DNA from: Dendrobium chrysotoxum
Taxonomy: Eukaryota; Streptophyta; Magnoliopsida; Asparagales; Orchidaceae
NCBI GenBank assembly: GCA_019925795.1
Contig: CM034309.1
Location: 17,168,729-17,232,728 of the forward strand
Length of the DNA stretch: 64,000 nt
Reading direction: 5' to 3'
Part shown: piece by piece, positions 35,043-47,477 of the stretch
Numbering within the stretch: the stretch's first letter is position 1
Layout of the letters: each line of letters opens with the position of its first letter
Position numbers and translations under genes: made by a program
The notes under the pieces: model-generated
What the model saw: only the letters and a program-made list of their open reading frames with translations
The model's database searches: none
What the model was told of the DNA's origin: nothing

Positions 35043-38000
35043 GATTTTCCGCATCTCATCCGACCGTGCGCGGGTTCTAACCGGATAGATTTCCTGTTTG
35101 GCTCGATCCTGGCCTTTGATCCGAGATAGCGCTGAATCGGACGGTGGATGGCGGGCGCTGATGCGGATAAGTTAAAACCGTGTGAGCGCCGCCATCCAAT
35201 CATTGGCATTAAATGCCCGCCGCCGCCTCCGCGGTCTGCTTGGACGAATCAGATGATGCCACGTAATCTCCCGCCGTCAGATTAAGTTTTAATTAATCTG
35301 AATTAATTTCTTAATTTTCTTTTTAATCAGAAAACTTCTAAAATTAATTAAAAATTCATATAAATTCAAAAATTTAAGTATAAGATATCAAACTGTTCAT
35401 AATTTTAAGAACTTTAATTTAAAATTAATTTTAATTTAAAATATTATATATATTTTAAATTATCTTAAATATTAAATATTTCTTTTTTCTTAATGAATAT
35501 TTAATTATAAATAATCAAATTATCTTTTAAAATTTGAATTATTATTTTAAAACATTTTCAAAGCTTCGGATTAAAATATCTGGAATATTTTATTTTTAAA
35601 ATTAGATTTTAATTCAAATATTTTCATCAAATAGGTTGAATTTTTTTTTTAATATCTTAATATCTAATTAATATTAAATAAAATATTCTTTAGTATTGTA
35701 ATTAACATAAAGTAAACTATTCTCTGATATTTAAATATTTTAATTATTTTGAAATTTACAACTTATTTTATTTTAAATAACTTAATTTATTTAATCATTT
35801 TAATATCTAACTAATATTTAATTAATTATTTTCAAAATTAAAATTTCAAAATATTTCCAAATAAATCAAAGGATCTCTCATTTGAAAATTAAATTTATTT
35901 TAACAATATTTTGAGTATTTTAAACTTTAAAATTTATATTTATAAGTTTATATATGTATATATTCTTTTTTTCAAAAATCTATTTTAAAATTGTACACTT
36001 TTAAATTCTAAAAGTTTGAGAGATCCCTTGGAATTTTGAACATAGTTTAAGCTTGGTTGAATAGAATTCATGTGGGGTAATGATTAATCAATGAATAATT
36101 ATTTGGTTAATTATTCATTGATTAATCTTTCAAATAATCAAAATTTAACTTGCGTTATATGTTTAGGATATACACACACCGCTTAGATTTAGGGCTCTCT
36201 TAGATCTAGGATTGATTGTTTGATGTGTGCATTTGCATATTATGTCAAGGGTTAGTGGAACATGGATGTGAACCCATTTAACTTAGTGACATTGTTAAGG
36301 ACAATAATTAAGGATTTTGCTTAGAGAACTTAGCATAATTCTAATAATTAGGATACACTTCCTATTGACTTGAAACTCAAACCATTTGAACATAGTGACA
36401 CATAATACTTTAAGAAAAATCCTCACTGCCTTTTGAGATCATTAAGCCCATTAATCAATTTAATCAAAATTAAATCTTAATTAAGCCTTAAAACCTTCCA
36501 AAAATTATAATAAGTCAAATTTAAATCCAAAAATTACAAATAATACCTCAAACTGACCAAAATTGAACCCTTAATCAATGAAAAATAAAAGCCCCTTGAC
36601 TGGACTTCAAAATTAAGCTTAATTTAATTTAAATTTAAATTTAATATTTAATTGATTTAATTAATTAAAAATAATTAAAAATTCCAGAAAATTTCCAAAC
36701 ACTTGGAAATCACTCATTAGGTCATTTCTGACCTTTGGAGTCGATTTCAAGAAGTTTGGAGGTCATTTGGATTCAAATCATAAAAAGGGTCTCTAATTAA
36801 ATAATTTTAATAATTCAATAAATACTCAAAACTTCAAAAATTCATAACTAATTCAAATGAACTCTAAATTGAGCAAACTCAAAGGCATACAACTCATAAT
36901 AAGGTCTAATATTTATCAAAAATGTTAAGTTTCCAGAAATCAAACAATTTTGAAAAAGTCAACTTTTGGTCAAACTTAGTTCAAATTCAAGTCAAAACTT
37001 CAAACCTTCACAATAAAATCTAGAAAAATCCAATTTCAGCATACTTACTATCTAACTGATCGTATTAAGGTCTAGTATTTTAATAAAATATTAACATTCC
37101 AAAAAACACTTTAAATCAAAAAGTCAAATTTTGACCCTTGAAGTAAATCATTAAAATAATCCAGGAAATTCCAAAAATTCAATAAATCATTAAAAATTCT
37201 AGAAAATCTTAAATCAACATTAAAACCAGCAACCAACTGATTATAATTAAAAATTAATCAACTTTCAAACTTTAATCAAACTCAAATCACTTAATGATAT
37301 CGGGTACCATTGGGTAACCCAGGCCTACGAGGCTATTAAATTAGCCCCAAGGAAGGTGAAATAAACTTCACGGCCTCGGTGTGCAACAAAGGTAATATCC
37401 TACAAACAATCAAAATCATTTTTAAAATCAATTTTAAATCATTAAGATTTAAACTTTAACCTAAATCTTCCCTTAAACCTTCAACCAACTTGAACCTTAA
37501 GCAACTTCAATCAAGTACCCTATCTAGGATATATCAAAGCCACACAGCTTACCTCACACACTTTAGATGGTTTGCTAGGACAACCAATTCTAGTTTTAGG
37601 TTAGGCCGGTGTTTACTTTTCTGCTGTGTGTCGGGTTTTCGAGCTTTCACTGCATGCTGTTTGCTAAACATAGAATTACTGTGATTGTTTATTTATTTAC
37701 TGCATTCTGTGATATGATTGATTGTACGATAGATCTACCCTTAGATTAGGAGCGATTTACACTAATTCAATCTTATGCAGGTGGCCATGCTCATACAGGG
37801 CATAAATTAAAGGGGGCAAAATTATAATTATTAAATTGCACAGGTGCTTCAGAAAATTGCTTAAGTCCCCCTTTAAATCAAAAAGAGCATGGCCAAGCAT
37901 GGCTGTGATTGAGTACTTTAATTTCAAATATATAACTGCTTGGGATGTCAAATATAAGCTGCTGATTATTAGGATAACCCTGCAGGTTGTTGAGTCTAGA

Positions 38001-39984
38001 TTTTTTTATTTCAATTTGATGTAATTTGATTTAAATTGAGTTGTAATGTTTAAAGTGATTTGAGATTGAGATACTTAAACATCCAATTTGGAATCCAAAG
38101 AGGAAGGAACATCCCTTAGGGGAGAGTTCCTATCCATTTGGAGATCCAAATTAGGATGAAGTTCAAATATCCAAAGAGAAAAGATAACACCCCTATCTAG
38201 GGGGAGTTTCTTTTCATTTGGATATCCAGACCCGACGATCCAAGGAGTTCTAAGGAGACGAAGAAGTGAAGAACGAGAAGAATCTCAAATCTCAAATTCA
38301 CTTGAGTCTTAGGAGTAGAATCCGGGTTGTAGTCAGTGGTACCCGGCCACTTTACTTTCCTGTAGACCCTGGGTTGTATAATTAAGGGCACTTGCCTATG
38401 GACTTTCAATTTGAGCATTTATTTAATTAATTTAATTATTTAATTGATTTAATTTATGTATTGATTGTGATTAAGGACCTGTATGCTTTTAGTAGTTTAT
38501 TTGGCATTCTTGCATGTCGATTTTGATTTAGCTTGGAACCCGATCGGAGGCTCGTGAGGGTACGGTCATAAACCTTTTCTACTTAAATAAAATTAAAATT
38601 TTTAAGCTCAGATAGAAACTCTAACACTTTTAAGAAGTAAGCCCGGACTCGCCGGGAGTTTTTCATGCATCATATTGAACTTTTCTCTACCTTGTTAGGC
38701 ACCTCCCCGCCTGCGGGTTCTGGCAGACCACCTGACCTATTAGGGTGCAGTTTTGTCCAAGGGGATGTTGTGCAATCTCTAGGATAAAACCTATTTTTTT
38801 AAGCCTATTTTAAAACTGCTTCATTTTGATTTAAGCATTTCATCGAGTCAACTAGCATGCATTGCATTAGATACAAATTAAAAATTGAGTCTAAATCTTT
38901 AATTGTATTTTTAGCTTAAGCATTTAACCCAACATATGTTAAGGGGCTAAATAGGAATCTGCTCTAGATGTCAGCCCTGCTCTCTTTAAACTAATCTTAA
39001 ATAACGTCCCCTAACCACTCTACATTTAAAAGACTTTGACTCATGGCTTTGAAGTGTTTAGGTGGTTTAGCTGGCTCCCCAATCCAGGCCGGGATAAGTC
39101 TAGGATTACATTGCATTAGCTAGGTTCTGGTTCACTGATTTTTAGTACCCATTTTAGACTTAGGTTCTGAGGCAAGTCTTCAATCTTAAGACCTCAATCT
39201 TCCGGGAATCTAATTCCCACTTTCTAATAAAATTGATCACTTAAACATTAAATCTTTTTCAATCCGATTCAAGCCCAACACTTAGGATAGGTTGGGGTGT
39301 TTCTGAAGCAATTCAGAATCTTAAAGCACCTCCTACCATTCTTCCTTTGACTCCAGAAATAAGTGTTCAACATTGAACCAATCCCACTTAAAATTAAAGT
39401 CCTTAACCTCCTTTGACATCAATCTTTGAATTCTTAAATGAAATTCATATCGCTATTTTAATCGAGAGTATTCGTAGGAAATTTTTTGGTTTCCTATAAT
39501 GTAATTAACTACGAGAGCTTGCGCTCGTAGGAGATTTAGAAACCCAGACCTGATTTCAAAATCAAGCTTTTTCAAAACCTTCAATTAATTATCTTTGGGA
39601 AATTCAAAGGTCAACGATCATTATCGTCATTTTCAAACGATCGATAACAAACGATATTTTCTTTCTTTGGAAAGATATATCGTTCTATTATTGTAACTTT
39701 GATTATAAAATTAATGATCTATTATCTGAATTATTATAGTTAAATAATGGATTAAACATCATTCTAATCTTTTGAGATCATATGTTGTTTCTCCTTGAGT
39801 TTGACTACGATAATCGGGATAAATCAAGATTTGTAATCGGAACCTATTAGGGAACGATATGTTCACCTTTTGAGATGATATATTATTCATAATAAGTGTT
39901 CGGTTATAAAATTAAAATTCCAAAAATTTAACTTTCCCAAAGAAAATTAAACATTTTTTTAAAACTATATTTTTCAATCAAACA
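35043..39984 (+). repeat. Distal body of R1
   Basis: A short GC-rich end (to about 35290) is followed by very AT-rich sequence; 35290-36640 corresponds to one unit of the array in L. From 37300 come conserved blocks shared with L and R2: CCTACGAGGCTATTAA, GTACCCGGCCACTTT (38340), GGAGGCTCGTGAGGGTAC (38540) and a CTACGAG...CTCGTAG hairpin near 39511-39533. No gene is seen. Confidence 0.7.
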
Positions 39985-41512
39985 CACACACACACTTAAG
40001 AGAGTGGGTTGGTGAGTTAGAGAAATTTTTTGTTTTTTGACCTAATTATATGGGATGATTTATATCATACTAGATGATTAATTAAAAATAAAAACTTAAA
40101 TTAGGGCATCCTTATTAATTAAAAGATTAAACTAATCATACTGTACGATATGAATCATACAGGATGATCAGTTAAGATTATGAAAATAGCAGCCCATCAT
40201 AATTTAGGTAATATTTTATTTTTCAAATTTTGTATATATCATACAGGATGATCCTTATCGTCCTAGATAATATATGACAATCATGTCTAAATTAACCCTA
40301 TAATTAGGAGAATAATTATGATACAATTTGATTTGATCTGATCGTATAGGATGATTTGTGATGATCATCCTGGATGACAGAGAATAGGCATGGGATGATA
40401 AGGGATCGCCACATATCATCCCAGATGAATACCATAGTTTTTCAACTAATCATCCAGGATAATTGACATCTTTCATACCAGACGATAGAGAAGTGCATGG
40501 GATGATAAGGCATCATCGAGGATTGTACTAAACGAAGTTTAATATTTTTATATTAATCATCTAGGATGATATTATAATCGTCTGGGATGATCAGTCTATT
40601 TCTCTTGAACTAATTGTACAAGGCTATGCAATTCGTACTGGCTGAATTAGTATTTTTGAACTAATCGTACAGGACGATCGTATATTATACTAGATAATCA
40701 GTGCTGCCATACTAAAAATTAGGGGTTTTTATGGCTTTTTATTTAAGCTCTTTTATTATCCTTGAGATAATCTTTTGTTGCTGTATTGATTTGAGAGAGA
40801 GCTAGAGAAGGAAGAGAGATAGAGCTTGGGAGAGAGAGAGAAATCATTATGAGGGGGAGTTGTGAGGGATTCACAAAGGTTGCTCCTGACAAGGTTTCCA
40901 CCATCTTCGTCAAGCTACTTGTCTGGTTCCTAGGTGGCTTTGTGGAGATCTTCATCAGCATCAGATCAAGGTTCTCTGCCTACTCCAGGAGGGAGTAAAA
41001 GGATTCCAAAGTTCTTTCCCTACTCCAGGAGGGAGTAAAAGGATTCCAAGGTTCTCTGCCTACTCTAGGAGAGAGTAAAAAGATTTTTAAGTTCTCCATC
41101 TACTCCAGAAGGGAGTAAAAGGATTCAAGTTACTTTGCTTCATCAGGTCAGTGAAAAAATTTTGTAAGGGCTTCTCCACCTTACTGTCGGGGCAAAAAGA
41201 GAGACACTACTTTTAGTGCAATACTTGGAAAGAAGGTTTCTGGGGAGTGGACGTAGGTTAAGTTGATCGAACCACTATAAATCTGATGTGTTCTTTTTAT
41301 CTACTAATCTGCATTTAATTTTTGTATTTTTTGTGAATTGTTCTATGTTGGAAATCTCTAAAATTTTAATTATTATGAAACTAATTTACTTCCGCATCAA
41401 GGGGTTTTAATTTCTCATTTTGTTAAAGAATTTTTAAAATAACCAATTCACCCCCCTTTTGGTTAGCCTCAGGACAAGTTCTTTAGGGTTTAACAACCCT
41501 CATGAACTTTCA
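39985..41512 (+). repeat. 3' LTR of copia C, second part
   Basis: The first five bases (39985-39989) are the CACAC duplication left by R1; the LTR proper continues in the CA run and ends ...CATGAACTTTCA at 41512. It contains decayed palindromes (40060-40700, for example TCGTACAGGACGA near 40665), about four leader hairpin repeats with TACTCC-AGGA-GGGAGTA stems (40970-41130), and GGTTAAGTTGATC/ACCACTATAAA near 41255-41280. The next bases, CTTAT, are one side of the target duplication of copia C. Confidence 0.85.
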
Positions 41513-42000
41513 CTTATCATGAAGGACAATACCAAACTCCTTAGCAACATGGAAATAACCTTTAAAATTCTTAGAGCTCAAAATATTAACATTGAACAAC
41601 TTACAAACTTTATCTTTAACATTTCTAATAATTTGGTCATGATTCATAGTGATATTATTAAAAAGAGAGTTATTCCTACCGATCCAAAGGTACCATATAA
41701 TAAGGGAGGGAATAAGATTGATAATATGACCTCTCACGTTAGTGAACCACAGATGGAGGATTTCCTTAATAGAAATATTACCCTTAAAATAATTAAGTTT
41801 AAAAATATCCTCAAAATGAATCCAAACTTTAGTAGCAATAGGCCCAGAAATAAAAACATAATGCATATTCTCAACATGATAACAACATTGGCATTTGGAA
41901 GCCCAAATAAAATAATGTTTAGTTAAAATCTCATCCGTAGGAATATAATTTTACATGAATCTCAAAATGAAAGTAGTAATAGAAGTGGGAATGCTTTTAT
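41513..42000 (-). pseudogene. LINE reverse-transcriptase C-terminal fragment (zf-RVT-like)
   Basis: On the minus strand, about 41935-41510 encodes a Trp-Ala-Ser-Lys-Cys-x-Cys-Cys stretch, then HVENMHYVF, a KVW pair, and PSLIIWYLWIGRNNSLF. This is the pattern of the zinc-binding domain at the end of plant non-LTR retrotransposon reverse transcriptases. One stop (TAA) lies upstream near 41950. Copia C is inserted at the left edge, so the LINE's 3' end and tail should be left of the 5' end of C, off-window. The right edge near 42000 is the truncation point or the junction with G copy R2. The plus-strand open frame over the same bases (41459-41926) is its shadow. Confidence 0.75.
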
Positions 42001-42009
42001 GCTAACTTA

Positions 42010-45000
42010 ATCGCCTTTCCAATGGGAATTAGGGCTTATGTTGTGGTGTGTTAATCATGCTTTTTATAAGAGTTAGATATCCCTATTTGCATCCCAAATC
42101 CCTAGTTTTGGTAATCCTTATTAAACCCATGAAGGCATCCTTACAGTTATCTTAGGTAGTTTAGTTAACCACCTTAGAGGGTCCACCATGGCCCCAAATT
42201 TAGTGGGTTTGGGTCTTGAGATTAGGTGAACTCATGGCCCAAGTTTCATTGAAATTAGAATCCATTTGGTCCACCATTTCGACAACCCAAATTGACTGTT
42301 GAAATTGACCTAGGAATTTGATTAATTCACCATTAATTCAAATCAAATCTAAAAATTAAAAATAATATATCAAATTGACCAGAATTAAACCCCAAACCTA
42401 GGAAAATTAAAAGCACTTTGACTAGACTTCTAACTTAAGCTTAATTTAATTTTTCATAAAAATAAACATTTAATTAAATTAAATATTTAAAAATAAATTA
42501 AATTTTAAATAATTTTCAAACACTTGAGACTACTCCCATGGGTCATTTTTGACTTTTGAGAGTGATTCCATGAAGTTTGGAATCAGTTTTGAACAAAATC
42601 ATTAAAAGCTTATAATTAAATTTAATAATTCAACTAAATAATTGAATTTAAAAAATTCTTAATTAATTCTAAAAAATTTCAAATTGAACAAACTCAAAGC
42701 TATTAGACTCCATTTAGGGTCTAGTATTTAATGAAAATGTCAAGCCATTAGAAATAAGTTAAAGTCAAAAAGTCAACTTTTTAAACAATCTTAATTAAAA
42801 ATTGGGTCAAAACTTCAAAAATTTATAACTTAATGCAGTAAATTCTAATTCTAGCAAACTTAGTGTCTAATTACTCATCTTAAGATCTAGTATTTAACAA
42901 AAATATCAAAATTCTAGAATTAACTTTAGTTTTAAAAGTTAAATTTTAACCCCTTGATTTATATAATTAAATAAATCATAAAATTCCAAAATTTCAATAA
43001 TCGATTAAAACTCCAGAAAATGTTAACTTGAATAATAAAATCAATCAATGAACCCCTTAATATACAACAAGCACTTCAAAGATAAGGTTTTTAGGATGGA
43101 CTATCTTGAGCTGCAGGGCCAAGTGTTCAATGGAAGTTTCGTCCTCGAGCCCATTATGACAACGCCACAAATAGATTAAATGGAGTGTAAAATGATAAAA
43201 ATAATTAAATATTAATTATCTAAATAAATTAAAATCCTTAATTTAACTATATCAACCTGATTTTTAGGATGGACTACCTTGAGCTACGGGGCTACGTGTC
43301 TAAGAAAGTTTGGTCCTCGAGCCTACTATGATAATGTCACGAATCGATTGATGGCAAATTTAATTAACTTAATCCTTAAAATCAACAGCCAACCAATTTA
43401 ATTAAAAATTATTAATCTTTTAATTTCTAACCAATTAAATTTATTTATCGATACTAGTTACTACTGGGTAATCTGGGCCTACGAGGCTATTAACTTAGCT
43501 CCAAAGAAGGTGAAATAAACTTCATGTCCATGGTGTATACAAAGGTAGTAATCACTCAATATTAAAAATAGACCTTAAAATTAACATCTAGATATTAATA
43601 TTTAAACTCAAGCTAAAATCCCTTAAGTCTTTAACAAATTAAAACATTAGACAATTTTAATAATTACCCAACATAGGGCATATCCAAACCACATAGCTTA
43701 CACACACACTTTAGATGATTTGCTAAGACACTGAGTCTAGTTTTTGGCTAAGCCAGTATTTACTTTTTTGTGACTTGTGTGCTAAGTTTTTTATAATTTT
43801 TACTTCATGCGATTTGGAAATTAATTGACTGATGTAATGCTTGATTGATATGTTAAATTTCTTATAATCTATGAATTGATGTGATGGGCATTAGATTACC
43901 CCTAGGTTAGGAATGATCTTGATGCTCACAGGATTTTCTATAGGCGGCCATGCTCATGCATGGCTAAATTAAGGGGCAAAATTAAAATTTTAAACTAATA
44001 TATTTTTTATAGGTGAGAAATGCTAAGCCTCTTTAAAATTAAAAGAGCATGTCCAAGTGTGACTGTAATTTCAATTTGTACAAATATATAAATACTTGAG
44101 ATTGTTGATGATTTTAACCACTTAGGATAACCATGCAGACTCTCTATATTTTTATTTTTGAGATGTGATGTTATTTAATTATGTCATTTTGTGAAAGTGA
44201 TTTTAAAGTGAGATGTGAAACATCCAACTTGGAATCCAAAGAAAAGGGAACATCTCTTAGGGGAGAGTTCCTCTTCATTTGGAGATTCAAGTTAGGATGA
44301 TTTGAAAATCCAAAGAGAAAAAAAGATACTCCTTTGGGGAGGAGTTTCTTTTCATTTGGATATCCGGACTCGACGAATCCAAGGAGCTTACAAAAGGAAG
44401 AAGAAGTGAAGACAGAGAATATCCCACTCTCAAAAGTCACTTGCATCATTTCTAGGATTAAAATCCGAGTTGTTGTCAGTGGTGCCCAGCCACTTTTAAT
44501 TTTTGTAGACCATTGGTTATAAAGTAAGTGGCACTTGCCACATGGACATTTAATTCATTTAATTGATTGATTTGATTTATTTTTATTGATTGTGGAGTAG
44601 AAATTGCATATTTTTCTAGGTTTCTTTCTTACATGTCGTATTTTGATTTAGCTTGGAAATGTACGGAGGCTCATGAGGGTACAATTAAAAACTTTTTCTA
44701 TTTAAATTAAATAAAATTTTTAGGCTCACATAGTAAATCTAACGATTTAAAAAGTAAGCTCATGACCATCGAGAGTTTACATATATGCATACTAAATTCT
44801 TCTCTTCCTTGTTATGCACCTCATCATTTGCAGGTTCTAGCTGACCACCTCGCATATTAGAGTACGGTTCTATCAAGGGGTTGTTATGCAATCTCTAAGA
44901 AAAAAAATATTTTTAAGCCTTTTTAAAAAATGCTTCATATTGATTTATGTATTCAAAGTCGACCAACATGTATTACATTAGAAATAAATTAAAAAGAGTA

Positions 45001-46053
45001 AAAAATGTAAATTATATCTTTCAAAGCATTAATCACCCTACATAAGTAAAGGGGCCTGTTAGGATCTACTCTAGATGTCAGCCCAAATTCCTCAAAACTT
45101 AGTTAATAATGTCCCTACCCATCTTTTATAAAAAGACTGGACACATGAATTTTGGAGTGCCAAGGTGGTTAATTGGCTTCCCTATCTAGGCCGGGGTAAG
45201 TCCAGGTTTGAACTACATTGGCTAAGTTCGTGCTAATTTAGTGCCCAAATTAGACTTAGGATCCATGGCAGACTCAAAATCAGAAGACCCTAGCCTTCCA
45301 GGAATATAATCTTAACTTTTTAATAAATTGACAACTTGAATTAAAACTTCTCTTTAAATTAAAATTTAAAGCCCAACACATATGATAGAATGAGATATTT
45401 CTGAATCCCAAAATGCCTCCTACTTCTCCTATGTTGACCTCTATAAATAAGTGTTCAGAATTTGATTCAATCCTAGTTGAAATTCCAACCTAACTCCTTT
45501 GATATCAGTCCTTAAGAATTTCTAAATAAAAATTTTATCATTATTTTAATTGAGAGTTTTTGTTGGAAACTCAGGTTTTGTATGATGTAATTAACTACGA
45601 GGGCTGGCGCTAGTAGGAGATTTAAGGACCCCATATTGATTTTCAAAATTTGATTAATTTTCTTTGAGAAAATCAAAATCAATGATGATCATTATCTTCA
45701 TATTTGAATAATTGATAAGCGATGATATTTTCTTCCCTTGGGGAGATATGCCATTCGCTGTCATGACCTCAAATATGATGTTAACGATAACAAATCTAGA
45801 TTATCATGGCTAAATATTTAATCTAACATCATTTTGACCATTTGGGGTCATATTAGTTCATCCATGAATTTAGCTATGGTATTCAAGATGAAATTGGTAA
45901 TTCTAAATCTGAACCCCAATACGAAATCTTGTTTCCACCTCTCGAGGTGGTAAAACGTTAATTTTAAATTTCTCAAACAAATTTAATTCCAAATTTCTTT
46001 GCCTTTTTCTAAAACAAAGCAAAAGCTCCATTTTCAAACATCTCAACCAAACA
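42010..46053 (+). mobile_element. G-family copy R2 (5'-truncated in view)
   Basis: Clearly homologous to R1 from about 42330 (R1 36480) to the end; 42010-42330 is weaker. Shared landmarks are TTGACTAGACTTC (42418), the duplicated TTTAGGATGGACTA blocks (43088 and 43264), CCTACGAGGCTATTAA (43480), the paired ATCCAAAGA/GGGGAGAGTTCC part (44230-44360), GGAGGCTCATGAGGGTAC (44664) and AACTACGAGGGCTGGCG (45593). The end ...CAACCAAACA at about 46053 matches the end of R1. More decayed than R1. No gene is seen; open frames such as 44171-44449 are not conserved. Confidence 0.72.
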
Positions 46054-47329
46054 ATGCTTCTACTGATAATTTTTTATAAAAGAAATTAGATAGATCTGAT
46101 GTGTGATATCAAAAGATAAAAAATAATAATTTTTCCAAATTTAATTTTGTGACGTGACAGACACCTTCCATCCAGGAATACATAGAACAATAATGAACTT
46201 CACCTTCCAATCTTATACCTTATTTTTTTAAACCTACTGTCTTGCCGAATTCATGTGAGAATTGGATGAAACACTCTTAGGATGCCTTTTCTATGAAAAC
46301 ATGCCTAAATAAATTCTATGACTACACTAAATTGCATTCTCACAAAAAAGAAGCAAATGACATGATCACTGCCGTTGAATTTGGCGAAAGTTGAGCAGAA
46401 ATGACTCTATAGAAGTTAAATTTTAACTTTTTTTATCTCAACACAAAGAAGAAATCACACCCCCAATGACAAGTGATCAACCAAAATGACTAATTTCCTA
46501 TCCAACAAAGAATTAATATGCTTGTTATCCTTCATCAACCTCACTTAAAAGACATATTTAGCTTTCTCTTTAGTAAGGCGAGTCCTAAGAAAGTCTTTCT
46601 CATGAAGTAAACTACTCACAAACTTTAAAAAAAAACCTACTCACAAACTTGCACAAGCCAAACATGTCAACAAAAGTATTCAAGAGTAAAGGAAATATAA
46701 GCGACAAAGCAAAGATCCCATCCTTAGGGCCTACCTCTAGTATTTATAGTCCAAACCTAGTACGCAAAGATCAAAGCATCCCAAATTAAATTTAATGTAG
46801 AAGATCACATCATTCTCTCTCATCATTTTGAAATCAGAAGAATCATATAGCATCGACTCCTCACTGTCAAAGAATAAATTCTTAGAATTTATGGCACACC
46901 TGTCGCCTTATCCTATTCGATGAAAAATAAAAAAAATATTTTTGTAGGTTATTTCAAGAAGATAAAGATTTTATTCATTAAAAAGGACAATCACACTTGA
47001 GCTCGTAGACATATATAATGACTCAAAAAAAGAAAATAAAATTAGCATATACAGAAACCATGTTGTGCACACTCCAACACATGATCCTTAATCATAATCA
47101 GTTTTAATCTTTCAATCCTATCAAGATACTCCATAATGTATTGATCTCCTTAGTGAAATCCCTCTTGCTTAGTATAAATTTATTCGATAGATGATGCCTA
47201 AGGAAGGTAAAGAGAAAGGGAGCTGATGCTTGTTATCCTTCGATAGATGATGCTCATTATCCTTTGTTAACCTCACTTAATATTGAATCTAAATTTGTTC
47301 GATAGAATTGCCTGACTATACTTTGAAGT
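46054..47329. other. Unassigned non-coding stretch
   Basis: AT-rich, no ORF over 60 codons, no recognised element. It has a partial repeat of CTTGTTATCCTTC...AACCTCACTTAA (46519 and about 47230) and of AAATTTATTCGATAGATGATGC (47177, 47237). It flanks the inverted-repeat arm that starts near 47330. Confidence 0.5.
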
Positions 47330-47391
47330 CTACATATAAACTGAGGACTTATAAGTGAAGATGAGGAAGGTAAAGAGAAAGGGGGGGGGGG

Positions 47392-47475
<84 letters not shown>
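47330..47475. repeat. Left arm (part 1) of an inverted repeat, with G14 and (AG)40
   Basis: 47330-47380 is the reverse complement of about 60577-60627. Then comes G14 (47381-47394) and a perfect AG run (47395-47475). Copia B is inserted in the AG run and the arm continues at 59864. The right arm has a shorter, imperfect CT-rich stretch at the matching place, so the AG run has expanded. The Ser-Leu repeat open frame on the minus strand here is an artefact of the run. Confidence 0.75.

Positions 47476-47477
<2 letters not shown>

Larger units (their letters stand above)
31830..39984 (+). mobile_element. G-family copy R1: about 8155-bp non-coding LTR-like element with target duplication CACAC
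   Basis: Begins TGTTGACCTCAT and ends ...CAATCAAACA, that is TG...CA. CACAC precedes it (31825-31829) and follows it (39985-39989), and the interrupted copia LTR continues on both sides, so the borders are well supported; the CA repeat leaves a register doubt of a few bases. A 9-bp terminal hairpin (TGACCTCAT / ATGAGGTCA, 31832-31855) matches that in L. I found no internal direct repeat of the ends and no coding region. Open frames at 33020-33361, 34155-34442 and 37490-37684 are repeat-derived or not kept in the other copies. Best reading: solo LTR of an unusually long LTR, or a non-autonomous LTR derivative. Confidence 0.8.

Noticed and set aside
34997..35209. GC-rich stretch as a CpG-island promoter or host exon
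   Set aside because: It matches the GC-rich core of G copy L (25650-25900), so it belongs to the repeat family.
31830..39984. R1 as a Helitron
   Set aside because: Ends are TG...CA with a 5-bp duplication; there is no TC start, CTRR end or 3' hairpin before it.
41459..41926. 155-residue plus-strand open frame
   Set aside because: Shadow of the minus-strand LINE reverse-transcriptase fragment and begins inside the copia C LTR.
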